Positions 17,868-27,822 of a stretch of 64,000 nt of DNA are shown piece after piece. The position numbers and the translations under genes are program-made. The number at the start of each line of letters is the position of its first letter. The first letter of the stretch is position 1. The notes below the pieces were generated by a model, which had not been told where the DNA came from, searched no databases, and saw only the letters and a program-made list of their open reading frames with translations. The stretch is from Echinicola pacifica DSM 19836. GTDB taxonomy: Bacteria; Bacteroidota; Bacteroidia; Cytophagales; Cyclobacteriaceae. Location of the stretch: positions 114,852 to 178,851 of the forward strand of contig NZ_KB890759.1 in NCBI RefSeq assembly GCF_000373245.1. The letters are read 5' to 3'.

Positions 17868-19094
17868 ATGGGCATGAGCAAGAAGCAATATACATTAGTA
17901 GTTTTGATTTTGGGGGCATTGAGTACCATAAGCCCCTTCTCAATCGACATGTATTTACCTGGATTTCCGGCGATCGCCAGAAACCTGGATACTACCATTG
18001 CCAATGTTCAGCTTTCACTCACCAGTTATCTGGTAGGCATCGCGGTAGGGCAATTGTTTTATGGCCCTTTACTTGATCGATATGGTCGCAAGAAGCCTTT
18101 ATATGTAGGTTTGGTAATTTATATTATTGCTTCCTTGGGATGTGCGATGAGCACTAGCGTGGAAAACCTCATTTTGATGAGGTTTTTGCAGGCCATCGGT
18201 GGATGTGCAGGCATGGTCGCTGCTCAGGCGATGGTAAGGGACATTTTCCCAGTCACCAAAACTGCCCAAGCCATGGCGATGCTGATGCTGGTGATCGCTA
18301 TTTCGCCGATGATAGCCCCGACAGTGGGGGGGTATGTGACTGCACATTATGATTGGCATATGGTATTTACCATTTTAGCCAGTATTACTGCATTGATATT
18401 AATCGCCAGTTTCTTCTACTTGCCAGATGGAGCACAGCCGGATACGGAAGTCTCCTTGCGTCCGATTCAGGTGGTAAAGAAATATATAGAAGTTTCTAAG
18501 AACCGCCAATTCCTGGTTTATATGCTTATTGGAGCTATCGCTGGTGCTACACCCTTTGCGTATATTTCGGGATCTGCAGATGTTTTCATGAATATCTATG
18601 GCGTTTCAGAGCAGCAATATGGGTGGATATTTGCCCTGTTAGCTTCTTCGATGATTGGCTCCACTCAATTGAACCATATTTTACTTAAAAAATACACCAA
18701 TCAGCAGATCATAAAAGTCGCATTGACCTACCAAACTATTGTGGGTTTCTTTTTGATTTTGGGGGTTTGGAATGATTGGTTTAATGTCTATACCTTAGTG
18801 ATGGCCATGTTTGTATTTCTATCTGGCCATGGACTCTGCAATCCTAATGCGGCTGCCTTGACCTTGGCTCCATTTTCTAGAAATGCCGGAAGTGCGGCTG
18901 CGCTGATGGGCTCCAGCCGTATGGCTATGGGGGGTGTGGTATCCGCAGCGGTGAGTATTTTCCATAATGGCACCGCAAATCCCATGGTGATAATGATGAC
19001 CTTTTGTGCTCTAGGTGGACTATTGACCTTAGTGATCGATACCTCCAAAAGAAAGGCAGCCAGAAAAAGGGACCTTGAAATGTCCAACTGTTGA
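17868..19094 (+). CDS. Bcr/CflA family multidrug efflux MFS transporter
   Basis: A 408-residue major facilitator with twelve predicted transmembrane helices. The N-terminal signature is SPFSIDMYLPGFPAIA, with the MFS loop 2-3 motif in YGPLLDRYGRKKPL and the family segment QAMVRDIFPVTKTAQ. These identify the drug:proton antiporters Bcr/CflA (bicyclomycin, chloramphenicol and similar). The real substrate is unknown. The first Met is at 17868; an alternative start MSKKQ lies two codons later at 17874 and looks equally natural. It is monocistronic as far as can be seen. Confidence 0.92.
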   Translation: MGMSKKQYTLVVLILGALSTISPFSIDMYLPGFPAIARNLDTTIANVQLSLTSYLVGIAVGQLFYGPLLDRYGRKKPLYVGLVIYIIASLGCAMSTSVENLILMRFLQAIGGCAGMVAAQAMVRDIFPVTKTAQAMAMLMLVIAISPMIAPTVGGYVTAHYDWHMVFTILASITALILIASFFYLPDGAQPDTEVSLRPIQVVKKYIEVSKNRQFLVYMLIGAIAGATPFAYISGSADVFMNIYGVSEQQYGWIFALLASSMIGSTQLNHILLKKYTNQQIIKVALTYQTIVGFFLILGVWNDWFNVYTLVMAMFVFLSGHGLCNPNAAALTLAPFSRNAGSAAALMGSSRMAMGGVVSAAVSIFHNGTANPMVIMMTFCALGGLLTLVIDTSKRKAARKRDLEMSNC

Positions 19095-19203
19095 TAAAAG
19101 CCTATCCATCACCACTAAACGTTAAGTAGGAAAATAATCGCAAACTATTGACAGTTTGTAGCATTATTACATTTATAATATTCTGAGGCCAAAATTTAAT
19201 TTG

Positions 19204-19211
19204 TATCTTTG
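19204..19211 (+). promoter_or_regulatory. -7 box of the ABC-F gene promoter
   Basis: TATCTTTG matches TAnnTTTG 31 bases before the start codon. The -33 position (about 19181-19185, TTCTG) is only a weak match. Confidence 0.6.
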
Positions 19212-19238
19212 CGCTTTGGTAAAACAGCAATTTCATAA

Positions 19239-20861
<1,623 letters not shown>

Positions 20862-20886
20862 TCATTATAATTTATAACAATATTAG

Positions 20887-20932
20887 GTCCCTTTGTACCG
20901 TCTCCGATGGAGCAGTATGAAGGGACTTTTTT
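20887..20932 (+). terminator. Terminator of the ABC-F gene
   Basis: A long hairpin, GTCCCTTTGTAC paired with GTATGAAGGGAC using two G.T pairs, with an inner CTCC/GGAG stem, followed by seven Ts. Confidence 0.9.
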
Positions 20933-20943
20933 AGTATAAGACT

Positions 20944-22125
20944 ATGGAAAATTATCCAGCCATTACCCTCAAAAAAGGAAAAGATGCATCCATCCGCAGA
21001 AGGCATCACTGGGTGTTTTCCGGAGCCATCGCACAAGCTGATCCTCAGATTCAGGATGGAGATATTGTAAGAGTCCTTTGCAGCAAGGGGGAGTTTCTTG
21101 CCATTGGCCATTATCAAGCTGGTTTTATCACCGTTAGGGTCATTAGTTTCGAGGAGGTTCAGATTGATGATACTTTCTGGAACAAGCGGCTAAGCCAAGC
21201 CTACCAAATGCGAAAAACCATTGGTCTTACCGATAGTGAGCAGACCACGACTTATCGTTTGGTACATGGAGAAGGAGACCAGTTACCTGGCCTAATTATC
21301 GACTATTACCAAGGCACCCTGGTCCTCATGGCGTACACCATGGGCATGTATGCCCAGCGGGACTCCATCGTAAAGGCCTTACAAAACGTCTATGGCGCCC
21401 AGCTGGAAGCGGTTTATGATAAGTCTTCAGAAACCCTAAAAGGAAGTATAAAAGCTGAAAACCAGTTGCTGTACGGAAGCCCGAAAAATCAGGTGGTACT
21501 GGAAAGTGGTAGCAAATACGAGATCGACTGGGAAAAAGGTCAAAAATCTGGCTTCTTCATCGATCAGCGAGAAAACCGCAAGCTAGTAGGCCAGTATTCT
21601 AAAGGAAAAAAAGTCCTCAATACTTTTTGTTATTCCGGAGGCTTCTCGATAGCAGCCCTTCAGGGTGGAGCCACTGAGGTGCATTCAGTGGATATATCAG
21701 CGGCCGCCATAGAGCTTACCGAGAAAAATCTTGCGCTAAACCCTAATTTGACGGCAAAACATGAGTCTAAGGTGGCTGATGTGGTAAAATATATCCGAGA
21801 AATCGACCAGGATTATGATCTTATCATTTTAGATCCACCAGCATTTGCCAAAAACATCAAAGCACGTCACAGCGCCGTGCAGGCTTATAAAAGACTAAAT
21901 GCCGAAGCCTTAAAGCATATCAAACCCGGAGGAATTCTATTTACGTTTAGCTGCTCTCAAGTGGTGGATAAGAAGCTATTTGCAAACACCATCACTGCTG
22001 CAGCCATACAAGTGGGGCGGTCCATCAAAATTCTCGAGCAGCTTTCACAGCCTGCCGATCACCCTGTCAATGTCTTCCATCCCGAGTCCGAATACTTGAA
22101 AGGACTTATTCTATATGTGGAATAA
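20944..22125 (+). CDS. Class I SAM-dependent rRNA methyltransferase (RlmI-like, PUA domain)
   Basis: A 393-residue protein matching the RlmI/YccW family, which makes 5-methylcytosine in 23S rRNA. It has an N-terminal PUA domain (about 1-80, including RRRHHWVFSGAI) and a central EEHEE-like RNA-binding part. The Rossmann methyltransferase core has KVLNTFCYSGGFSIAAL for SAM binding, LDPPAFAKN as motif IV and FTFSCSQVV as motif VI with the conserved cysteine. It starts 82 bases after the ABC-F gene but behind that gene's terminator, so it is probably expressed separately. Exact target cytosine is inferred from family only. Confidence 0.87.
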   Translation: MENYPAITLKKGKDASIRRRHHWVFSGAIAQADPQIQDGDIVRVLCSKGEFLAIGHYQAGFITVRVISFEEVQIDDTFWNKRLSQAYQMRKTIGLTDSEQTTTYRLVHGEGDQLPGLIIDYYQGTLVLMAYTMGMYAQRDSIVKALQNVYGAQLEAVYDKSSETLKGSIKAENQLLYGSPKNQVVLESGSKYEIDWEKGQKSGFFIDQRENRKLVGQYSKGKKVLNTFCYSGGFSIAALQGGATEVHSVDISAAAIELTEKNLALNPNLTAKHESKVADVVKYIREIDQDYDLIILDPPAFAKNIKARHSAVQAYKRLNAEALKHIKPGGILFTFSCSQVVDKKLFANTITAAAIQVGRSIKILEQLSQPADHPVNVFHPESEYLKGLILYVE

Positions 22126-22131
22126 GAATAT

Positions 22132-22162
22132 AGGGGAAGGCAACATCTCCTCGCCTTCCCCT
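22132..22162. terminator. Bidirectional terminator between convergent genes
   Basis: A 10-base perfect inverted repeat AGGGGAAGGC/GCCTTCCCCT with an 11-base loop, flanked by AATAAG and CTTATT, in the 41 bases separating the RlmI-like gene from the converging channel gene. Confidence 0.85.
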
Positions 22163-22166
22163 CTTA

Positions 22167-23036
22167 TTATTTCACATCAATATTATATACAAAAGCTCTG
22201 TACTTCAATAAGGCGACAAAGACAGCCCCTCCTACTGCATTTCCAAATAATGCAAAGAATTGAAAGTTGAGGTAACGAGCAAATTGAATATTGGGTGAGC
22301 TTACCAGGCCTGCAAATACCTCTACATTCCCCACAATGCTATGATGAAGACCCGTGAAGGCCATCATGGCGGTAATAATAAAGATAATCACGATCCTACT
22401 TAAGGTATCCCGGGAGGATGACATCAACCAGGACAATAAGCCCATCAACCATCCTGCAAGAATGGCACTGGTAAAAATGACTTCGCTAGGGTATTCGGTG
22501 GCATGAAGGGCTATTTTTTCGACCACCGCATAGTCAAAGATCCCGAGTTTTGGACCGATCCAGAGGAGTAATAAAGCAATTGTATACCCACCAATAAGGT
22601 TTCCACTAATCACCAGCCCCCAGATTTTCAGTAAACTCCTAAGACTTCTCTTCTTATTTAACACCGGCAAGGTCAATAAGGAAGTCTGCTCTGTGAATAA
22701 AATAGACTGTCCAAGAATCACCATAATAAAGCCCACTGGATACACCAAAGCCGTCAGCTTATAGCTGTCCGCCTCTGACATTTCATCCGAAAAATAAGAA
22801 TATACCGTACAGATAAGTAAATAACTAAAGCCAATCTCCAGGCCAGCGGTCACTGAGCTCAATAATAAACTGCTGGCTTTCTTATCATAGGTTTCCAAAC
22901 CCTCCGTCAGCTGCTGCTTCAAAATCTCCCCATGAGATTTGGCACCATCACTGGATTTCGAAGTAGACTTTTTTAGCTCAGAATCAATATTTTTCTGACG
23001 TTTGGCTTCTTCCTTATCGCTTTCTGTATCGCTCAT
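22167..23036 (-). CDS. Formate/nitrite transporter family channel (YfdC-like)
   Basis: A 289-residue inner-membrane protein with a charged N-terminal tail of about 55 residues (SDTESDKEEAKRQK and onward), then six hydrophobic segments. The FNT family is shown by TAGLEIGFSYLL, the LGQSILFTEQTSLLTLPVLN block and the GNLIGGY and GNAVGGAV half-repeats. FNT proteins form pentameric channels for small monovalent acids such as formate, nitrite or hydrosulfide. The tail and overall sequence look more like the YfdC branch than FocA, whose substrate is not known. No formate or nitrite metabolism gene lies beside it. Confidence 0.87.
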   Translation of the reverse strand: MSDTESDKEEAKRQKNIDSELKKSTSKSSDGAKSHGEILKQQLTEGLETYDKKASSLLLSSVTAGLEIGFSYLLICTVYSYFSDEMSEADSYKLTALVYPVGFIMVILGQSILFTEQTSLLTLPVLNKKRSLRSLLKIWGLVISGNLIGGYTIALLLLWIGPKLGIFDYAVVEKIALHATEYPSEVIFTSAILAGWLMGLLSWLMSSSRDTLSRIVIIFIITAMMAFTGLHHSIVGNVEVFAGLVSSPNIQFARYLNFQFFALFGNAVGGAVFVALLKYRAFVYNIDVK

Positions 23037-23344
23037 AATTATTTTTCGTAAAAATCACATTTTGTCAAAAGTCATACCTAATTTACTCAATAAAGCGATT
23101 TATATCCTAATATTAAGACATAATCGGTATTCTCAGACCTATGCCACTCAGCTAGTGAAAGATAGAAAAGCTTGGGCAAAATCACCCCATTACCTTGGAT
23201 CATTCCTCCCTTATTCCTTTATTCCTCATACTCCCTTATAATAAACTAGGTCGATTGGTAAAACTCTCTTTGAAGGATAATTGTTTATCCTAAAATTGGC
23301 TTTATTGTAAGCCTTGGGAGCTATAAGTATTGATCATTCTGATG

Positions 23345-23352
23345 TATATTTG
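23345..23352 (+). promoter_or_regulatory. Candidate -7 box of the lhgO promoter
   Basis: TATATTTG matches TAnnTTTG 54 bases upstream of the lhgO start. It lies in a 369-base gap (23037-23405) between divergent genes that otherwise shows no ORF or repeat. No good -33 TTTG box at the right spacing was found. Confidence 0.5.
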
Positions 23353-23405
23353 CGTAGCTTCATATAACAGCATCTTTAATTTAAATAAACCTATTTGCAT
23401 CTAGC

Positions 23406-24605
23406 ATGACATATGATATTGTAATTGTAGGCGGGGGAATTGTGGGATTAGCAACCGGACTAAAGCTAAAACAGAAAAGGCCAGATTTGACAGTAGCGAT
23501 ATTGGAGAAGGAAAATGAACTGGCAAAACACCAAACCGGCAATAATTCCGGGGTGATTCACTCAGGCTTGTATTATAAACCTGGCTCTCTGAAGGCCATC
23601 AATTGCATAAGTGGATATCATGAGCTGGTACGATTCTGCGAAGAGGAAAATATACCTTTCGAAATCACCGGAAAAGTAGTGGTGGCCACTCGGCAGGAGC
23701 AACTGCCTCAGCTACAAACCCTTCTCAAAAGAGGGCTGGAAAACGGATTGGAGGGCACTCGGCAGATCAGTCTGGATGAACTTAAAGAATACGAACCCTA
23801 TTGTGCCGGCGTGGGAGCATTGCACGTCCCTCAAACGGGAATCGTGGACTATAAGCGTGTAGCGCTAGCTTATGGGGAAAAATTCAAGGCTCTTGGCGGA
23901 GAAATATTCCTTAATCATAAAGCAAAAAAGATCAACCATAATAATAAGCTCTCCGAAATTATCACTTCCTCAGGGACTTTTATGACCCGCACATTGATCA
24001 ACTGTGCTGGATTATATTCCGACAAGGTGGCGGATATGAATGGTGAAATGGACCTGGATGTGAAAATAATTCCTTTCAGAGGTGAATATTATAAAATCAA
24101 AAAAGAGCGGGAATACCTGGTCAAGAACCTAATATATCCCGTTCCAGACCCTAATTTCCCCTTCCTGGGCGTGCACTATACTCGCATGATGAAAGGCGGC
24201 GTAGAAGCTGGGCCTAATGCGGTCATGGCTTTTAAAAGAGAGGGGTATAAAAGGACAGATTTTAACCTTAGAGAGTTCAAGGAAGCCGTTACCTGGCCCG
24301 GCTTACAGAAGGTTGCCGCGAAATATTGGAAAACAGGAATTGGCGAATACTATCGATCCTTCTCCAAAGCTGCCTTTACCGCTGCGCTTCAAGAGCTAAT
24401 CCCGGATATCAAAGAGGATGATTTGGTAGATGGAGGCGCAGGGGTCCGCGCACAAGCTTGCGATAGAACTGGAGGACTCTTGGATGACTTTGCCATCACC
24501 GAAAATCCCTACGCTATCAATGTGCTAAATGCCCCAAGCCCGGCAGCCACTTCCTCGCTCGCCATTGGAGAAACCATTAGCAATTTGGCAATAAAACGTT
24601 TTTAA
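23406..24605 (+). CDS. lhgO: L-2-hydroxyglutarate oxidase
   Basis: A 399-residue FAD enzyme of the DAO family. The dinucleotide motif GGGIVG is at residues 9-14, the LhgO hallmark NNSGVIHSGLYYKPGS follows at about 46-61, and a C-terminal FAD-contact block reads GGAGVRAQACDRTGG. In E. coli LhgO oxidises L-2-hydroxyglutarate to 2-oxoglutarate, feeding electrons to the quinone pool, and repairs a by-product of central metabolism. Length matches the family. No csiD or gab genes are adjacent, so here it is probably a stand-alone metabolite-repair enzyme. Confidence 0.92.
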   Translation: MTYDIVIVGGGIVGLATGLKLKQKRPDLTVAILEKENELAKHQTGNNSGVIHSGLYYKPGSLKAINCISGYHELVRFCEEENIPFEITGKVVVATRQEQLPQLQTLLKRGLENGLEGTRQISLDELKEYEPYCAGVGALHVPQTGIVDYKRVALAYGEKFKALGGEIFLNHKAKKINHNNKLSEIITSSGTFMTRTLINCAGLYSDKVADMNGEMDLDVKIIPFRGEYYKIKKEREYLVKNLIYPVPDPNFPFLGVHYTRMMKGGVEAGPNAVMAFKREGYKRTDFNLREFKEAVTWPGLQKVAAKYWKTGIGEYYRSFSKAAFTAALQELIPDIKEDDLVDGGAGVRAQACDRTGGLLDDFAITENPYAINVLNAPSPAATSSLAIGETISNLAIKRF

Positions 24606-24629
24606 GCAATTATAAGCATATCAGTCTAC

Positions 24630-24658
24630 CGCCCTCTCAATAGATATTTGAGAGGGCG
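24630..24658 (+). terminator. Terminator of lhgO
   Basis: An 11-base perfect inverted repeat CGCCCTCTCAA/TTGAGAGGGCG with a 7-base loop, 25 bases after the stop. The following sequence is only moderately T-rich. Confidence 0.75.
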
Positions 24659-25395
24659 AATTGTACTTTTACTTTTTCACCATTTATCATTTATTTCGCC
24701 CCTCCTATTCCCAATCACTTTTCCATTTTTACCCTTCCATTTAGTCTATTGGAAGTAAATTAAAAATCCTTACCTATTCTATCTAATTCAGCCCCAGTCC
24801 CAAGGGTCTTGATCTTCCCCTCCAAGGCTAACTCCTTAATTACCATTTTCGCTCAATCCATAAGCTTCTTACCTCAGGTTTTAAAAACAAGTTTAATCAA
24901 TTATTAACTATTATATATTAATAATTTACACAAAACAACATCTATTTAAATCAATAACTAAAATGAAAAACACACATAAATACAAAGGTATATTTTCTAA
25001 TATAGCATTGTCATAAGTAAACCTTGGAAGGAAAGACATCTGTCAATTTGAAGTCCGAAAAATCTTAATAAAAAATACCGCTTATTGAGTCCCCTTCAGG
25101 ACTCTCCCCCGAAGCAACAAGTCAAGTACACTGATAATCAAACCATAATACTTCATTAAAAACAAATTCGACTATTGTATATTTTTCACTGAGGCCTATC
25201 TTACAGACGTAAGTAGGTAAGAAAACCCTCCTGGGATCAGCTAATGCGGGGCTAGTATTTCAGACCAATATTTAGTAAAATATTCTTATTACAATTAATA
25301 ATTAACAGCAAAAGACAGAAATTAATAATTTGATATATTTAAATTTTTAAACCATATTTTTTTGAAGTATATTTTTAAACATCAATTCCTGCCCA
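24659..25395. other. Long AT-rich gene-free region
   Basis: About 740 bases between the lhgO terminator and the next plus-strand gene, with stops in all frames and only very short ORFs (for example 17 codons from 24963). The last 150 bases are extremely AT-rich. I see no tRNA, conserved RNA fold or long repeat. This is the longest silent stretch of the left half of the window. Confidence 0.5.
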
Positions 25396-25944
25396 ATGTT
25401 CCGTTTTAGAGGTAAATCAGCCATTTTGGAAAGTAAAATCCCAAAAGCACTCCTTTGCTTTTTCTTATTGATATGCCTGAGCAATTCCACGTGGAGTCAG
25501 GTGAGGTATTCCATTAAAACTGAGGTGAGCTATTATAGCCATATTGATCATTTGGTGGATATCGACCCAGGTGCAAATTGGGAGGGCTATAAATCGAATG
25601 GGGATGGAATGGAATTTTCTATAATTAATGGCCTGACCTTAAATAAATGGTACTTTGGATTGGGTCTTGGTTATCTTAATATTGATGGCTATGATGGGCT
25701 GTCGGTTTATTCAGACATTAATTTTAGGGTTTTAGATTATAAGCTTAGCCCAATTTTAGGAATAAAAGTGGGTCGCTCTCACCTTTGGAACCAATATGAA
25801 TCCGGTACAGGTACTGCCATGGCAGAATTTAATATTGGCTTTAGCTATCAATTATTAGATGTAGTGACCATCTATATCCAATCAGGAATAACGATAAATC
25901 AGGAAAGTTCTTTCAGCCCGTTTACCGCTGGTATCAGCTTTTAG
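25396..25944 (+). CDS. Small secreted beta-barrel protein of unknown function
   Basis: A 182-residue protein with an N-terminal signal sequence whose hydrophobic core is ALLCFFLLICLSNSTWSQ, cut near residue 35. The first 17 residues are charged, and no later Met gives a better start. The mature part alternates short strands rich in Gly, Tyr and Leu (WYFGLGLGYLNIDGY, AEFNIGFSYQLLDVV, IYIQSGITINQESSFSPFTAGISF) and ends on a Phe, as expected for an outer membrane beta-barrel. I do not recognise a named family. It stands alone behind the long AT-rich gap. Confidence 0.6.
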   Translation: MFRFRGKSAILESKIPKALLCFFLLICLSNSTWSQVRYSIKTEVSYYSHIDHLVDIDPGANWEGYKSNGDGMEFSIINGLTLNKWYFGLGLGYLNIDGYDGLSVYSDINFRVLDYKLSPILGIKVGRSHLWNQYESGTGTAMAEFNIGFSYQLLDVVTIYIQSGITINQESSFSPFTAGISF

Positions 25945-26137
25945 AGCCTTAAACCACTTAATGGCGCAGCTCCCTATCTTACCTAGTGTTTTTTATGTGC
26001 TAACTACCTAGATCTCGTAGCCCCTTACTTATCAGCACCTTACATCAACAGGCCTGCCTCCTACCCTACTTCAAATAAGGAAAGTTGATTAAGTAATTAA
26101 TAATAAATGCACATAAGATGAACAATTCCCCTTTTTA

Positions 26138-26166
26138 TATCGTTTACGATATATTCACGAACGATA
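26138..26166 (+). promoter_or_regulatory. Palindromic operator upstream of ohr
   Basis: TATCGTTTACGATA (26138-26151) is a 6-base inverted repeat with a 2-base centre. A further half-site AACGATA (26160-26166) mirrors the opening TATCGTT. The cluster ends 13 bases before the ohr start, the place expected for an OhrR/MarR-type repressor site; the ohrR-like gene lies about 1.2 kb downstream. Confidence 0.6.
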
Positions 26167-26179
26167 AAATAACGAACTT

Positions 26180-26599
26180 ATGAAAACTTTATTTGAAACA
26201 AGTGCAACAGCAACAGGTGGTAGAAATGGGCATGTAAGAAGTGAAGATGGCGTATTGGACATGGATGTGCGTATCCCGAACCAAATGGGCGGTAAAGGGG
26301 GCGAATTCACTAATCCTGAACAACTATTTGCAGCTGGCTATTCAGCTTGTTTTGACAATGCAATCATCCACGTGGCCCAAGCCAAAAAGCTCAAACTGAG
26401 TTCAAGTACCACCGCAAAAATTGGATTAGCTATGACGGAGGACAAAAGCTATCAGATAACCGCAGCCCTTCACATTACCATGGAAGGTGTGGATCAGGCC
26501 ACGGCTGAGCAGGTGGTCGCTGCAGCGCACTCCACTTGCCCCTATTCTAATGCAATAAAGGGCAATGTAGAGGTAAAACTAAGCGTAGAGGCGAAATAA
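26180..26599 (+). CDS. ohr: Organic hydroperoxide resistance protein (Ohr/OsmC family)
   Basis: A 139-residue cytoplasmic thiol peroxidase that reduces organic hydroperoxides. Both active-site cysteines are in place: C57 in AAGYSACFDN and C120 in AHSTCPYSNAIKGN, matching the spacing of characterised Ohr proteins. The N-terminal block ATATGGRNGHVRSEDGVLD is also typical. Ohr enzymes are reduced by lipoylated proteins. It stands first in a stress cluster with a DoxX-like membrane protein and an OhrR-type regulator, and a palindromic site precedes it, so induction by organic peroxides through OhrR is likely. Confidence 0.94.
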   Translation: MKTLFETSATATGGRNGHVRSEDGVLDMDVRIPNQMGGKGGEFTNPEQLFAAGYSACFDNAIIHVAQAKKLKLSSSTTAKIGLAMTEDKSYQITAALHITMEGVDQATAEQVVAAAHSTCPYSNAIKGNVEVKLSVEAK

Positions 26600-26841
26600 A
26601 ATAGAAGGTTATGCGCTAGCTCTTCTTTATAATGACTTTGCCATTTTGGGCAATGGCTAGCCCATGGGATCCTCCTATGGGCTAAGCTCGCCCAAATAGA
26701 GGGTTAGTTATTTACTAAATACCGTATATGCTCCTTTTTTAGGTGAACAGCGAGGACCATCTAAGCTACCTAAATCAATACTTAACTGCCGCTCTTTGAT
26801 CAGTGGGGATATCCACCAGCGGTATGTTTTTTGCTAAATAT

Positions 26842-26876
26842 TAAACTCATTTGCTAAACTCAAAACTTTAAACTCA
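26842..26876 (+). repeat. Cluster of short direct repeats upstream of the DoxX gene
   Basis: TAAACTCA occurs three times, at 26842, 26855 and 26869, and TTTGCTAAA twice with a 20-base period (26830 and 26850). All end within 10 bases of the start codon at 26885. They may be a regulator-binding array or simple local duplication. Confidence 0.5.
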
Positions 26877-26884
26877 TAGTTAAA

Positions 26885-27304
26885 ATGAAAGCCACTATAC
26901 ACACCAGTACCATACAGAATGTCCTTCGGGTTTTGCTTGGCCTCGCCATGGTTTACGCTGGCATTGGTCATATGACGTTTCTGAGGCAGGAATTTCAAGC
27001 TCAGGTTCCGAATTGGATTCCCTTCTCCTCTGATTTTGTGGTGCTCGCCTCGGGGCTGGTAGAAATTACCTTAGGCTTAGCAATGGTATTTGCCACCAAA
27101 TATAAAGTTTATGTGGGCTTGGCCTTAGCCGTCTTCTATGTCCTGGTATTTCCCGGAAATATCGCTCAGTACACCAATGGAATTGACGCTTTCGGTTTGG
27201 ATACAGACCTCAAAAGGCTAATTCGCTTATTTTTCCAACCGCTGTTGATTCTATGGGCATTATGGAGTTCGGGAGCACTTTTGGCTTTGAAAAGAAGGAA
27301 ATAG
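26885..27304 (+). CDS. DoxX-like family membrane protein
   Basis: A 139-residue inner-membrane protein with four hydrophobic segments: about 13-30, 48-68, 75-92 and 113-132. The opening VLRVLLGLAMVYAGIGHMTFLRQEFQAQVP is typical of DoxX-like small membrane proteins, which are widespread and poorly characterised, some linked to redox or oxidative stress defence. It lies between ohr and the OhrR-type regulator on the same strand with gaps of 285 and 40 bases, so a role in the same peroxide response is plausible but inferred from position. Confidence 0.8.
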   Translation: MKATIHTSTIQNVLRVLLGLAMVYAGIGHMTFLRQEFQAQVPNWIPFSSDFVVLASGLVEITLGLAMVFATKYKVYVGLALAVFYVLVFPGNIAQYTNGIDAFGLDTDLKRLIRLFFQPLLILWALWSSGALLALKRRK

Positions 27305-27344
27305 AATTTCTTTCAATTAGTTTAGAACCTCAAATCCAGTAATT

Positions 27345-27791
27345 ATGAGCCTAGAAGAAAAATCCCCTTCCAATCTGCTATTAGAAAATCAACTGTGTTT
27401 TCCATTATATGCAGCGTCGAGATTGATGATCAAAGCCTATCAGCCTCACCTCAGCAAACTAGATCTGACTTACCCCCAATATTTGGTCATGTTGGTACTT
27501 TGGGAAAAAGACAAACTCACAGTGACAGAAATCTCTAAGCTATTACTTTTAGAATCCAATACACTAACCCCATTACTAAAAAGAATGGAAGAAAAGGGGC
27601 TCATTAGCCGCCAGCGTGACACTATGGACGAGCGAAAAGTTTTTGTGATGCTCAGCACTGACGGCAGAGCCATGCGCCAAGATGCTGCTTGCATCCCGAC
27701 CGCCATTCTCAAAGAGGTCGATGTGCTGAGCATAGAAGAAATGAAAGAGCTGTATTCCCATTTAGGAAAAGTGCTCAATCATCTTCGTTAA
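27345..27791 (+). CDS. ohrR: OhrR-type MarR family transcriptional regulator
   Basis: A 148-residue winged-helix regulator. The N-terminal block LLLENQLCFPLYAASRLM carries C18 at the position of the peroxide-sensing cysteine of OhrR. The winged helix spans about 50-110 (LTVTEISKLLLLESNTLTPLLKRMEEKGLI, then RDTMDERKV for the wing). OhrR represses ohr until organic peroxide oxidises the cysteine. The nearby ohr gene with a palindromic upstream site fits this. It starts 40 bases after the DoxX gene, so both may be co-transcribed. Confidence 0.88.
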   Translation: MSLEEKSPSNLLLENQLCFPLYAASRLMIKAYQPHLSKLDLTYPQYLVMLVLWEKDKLTVTEISKLLLLESNTLTPLLKRMEEKGLISRQRDTMDERKVFVMLSTDGRAMRQDAACIPTAILKEVDVLSIEEMKELYSHLGKVLNHLR

Positions 27792-27822
27792 TATTATAGA
27801 ATGAGCTGAGGCTTGGTATTCC

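Noticed and set aside
24606..25395. Possible CRISPR or RNA gene in the longest empty stretch
   Set aside because: No regularly spaced repeats, no tRNA-like or conserved RNA fold could be recognised; only short AT-rich ORFs.
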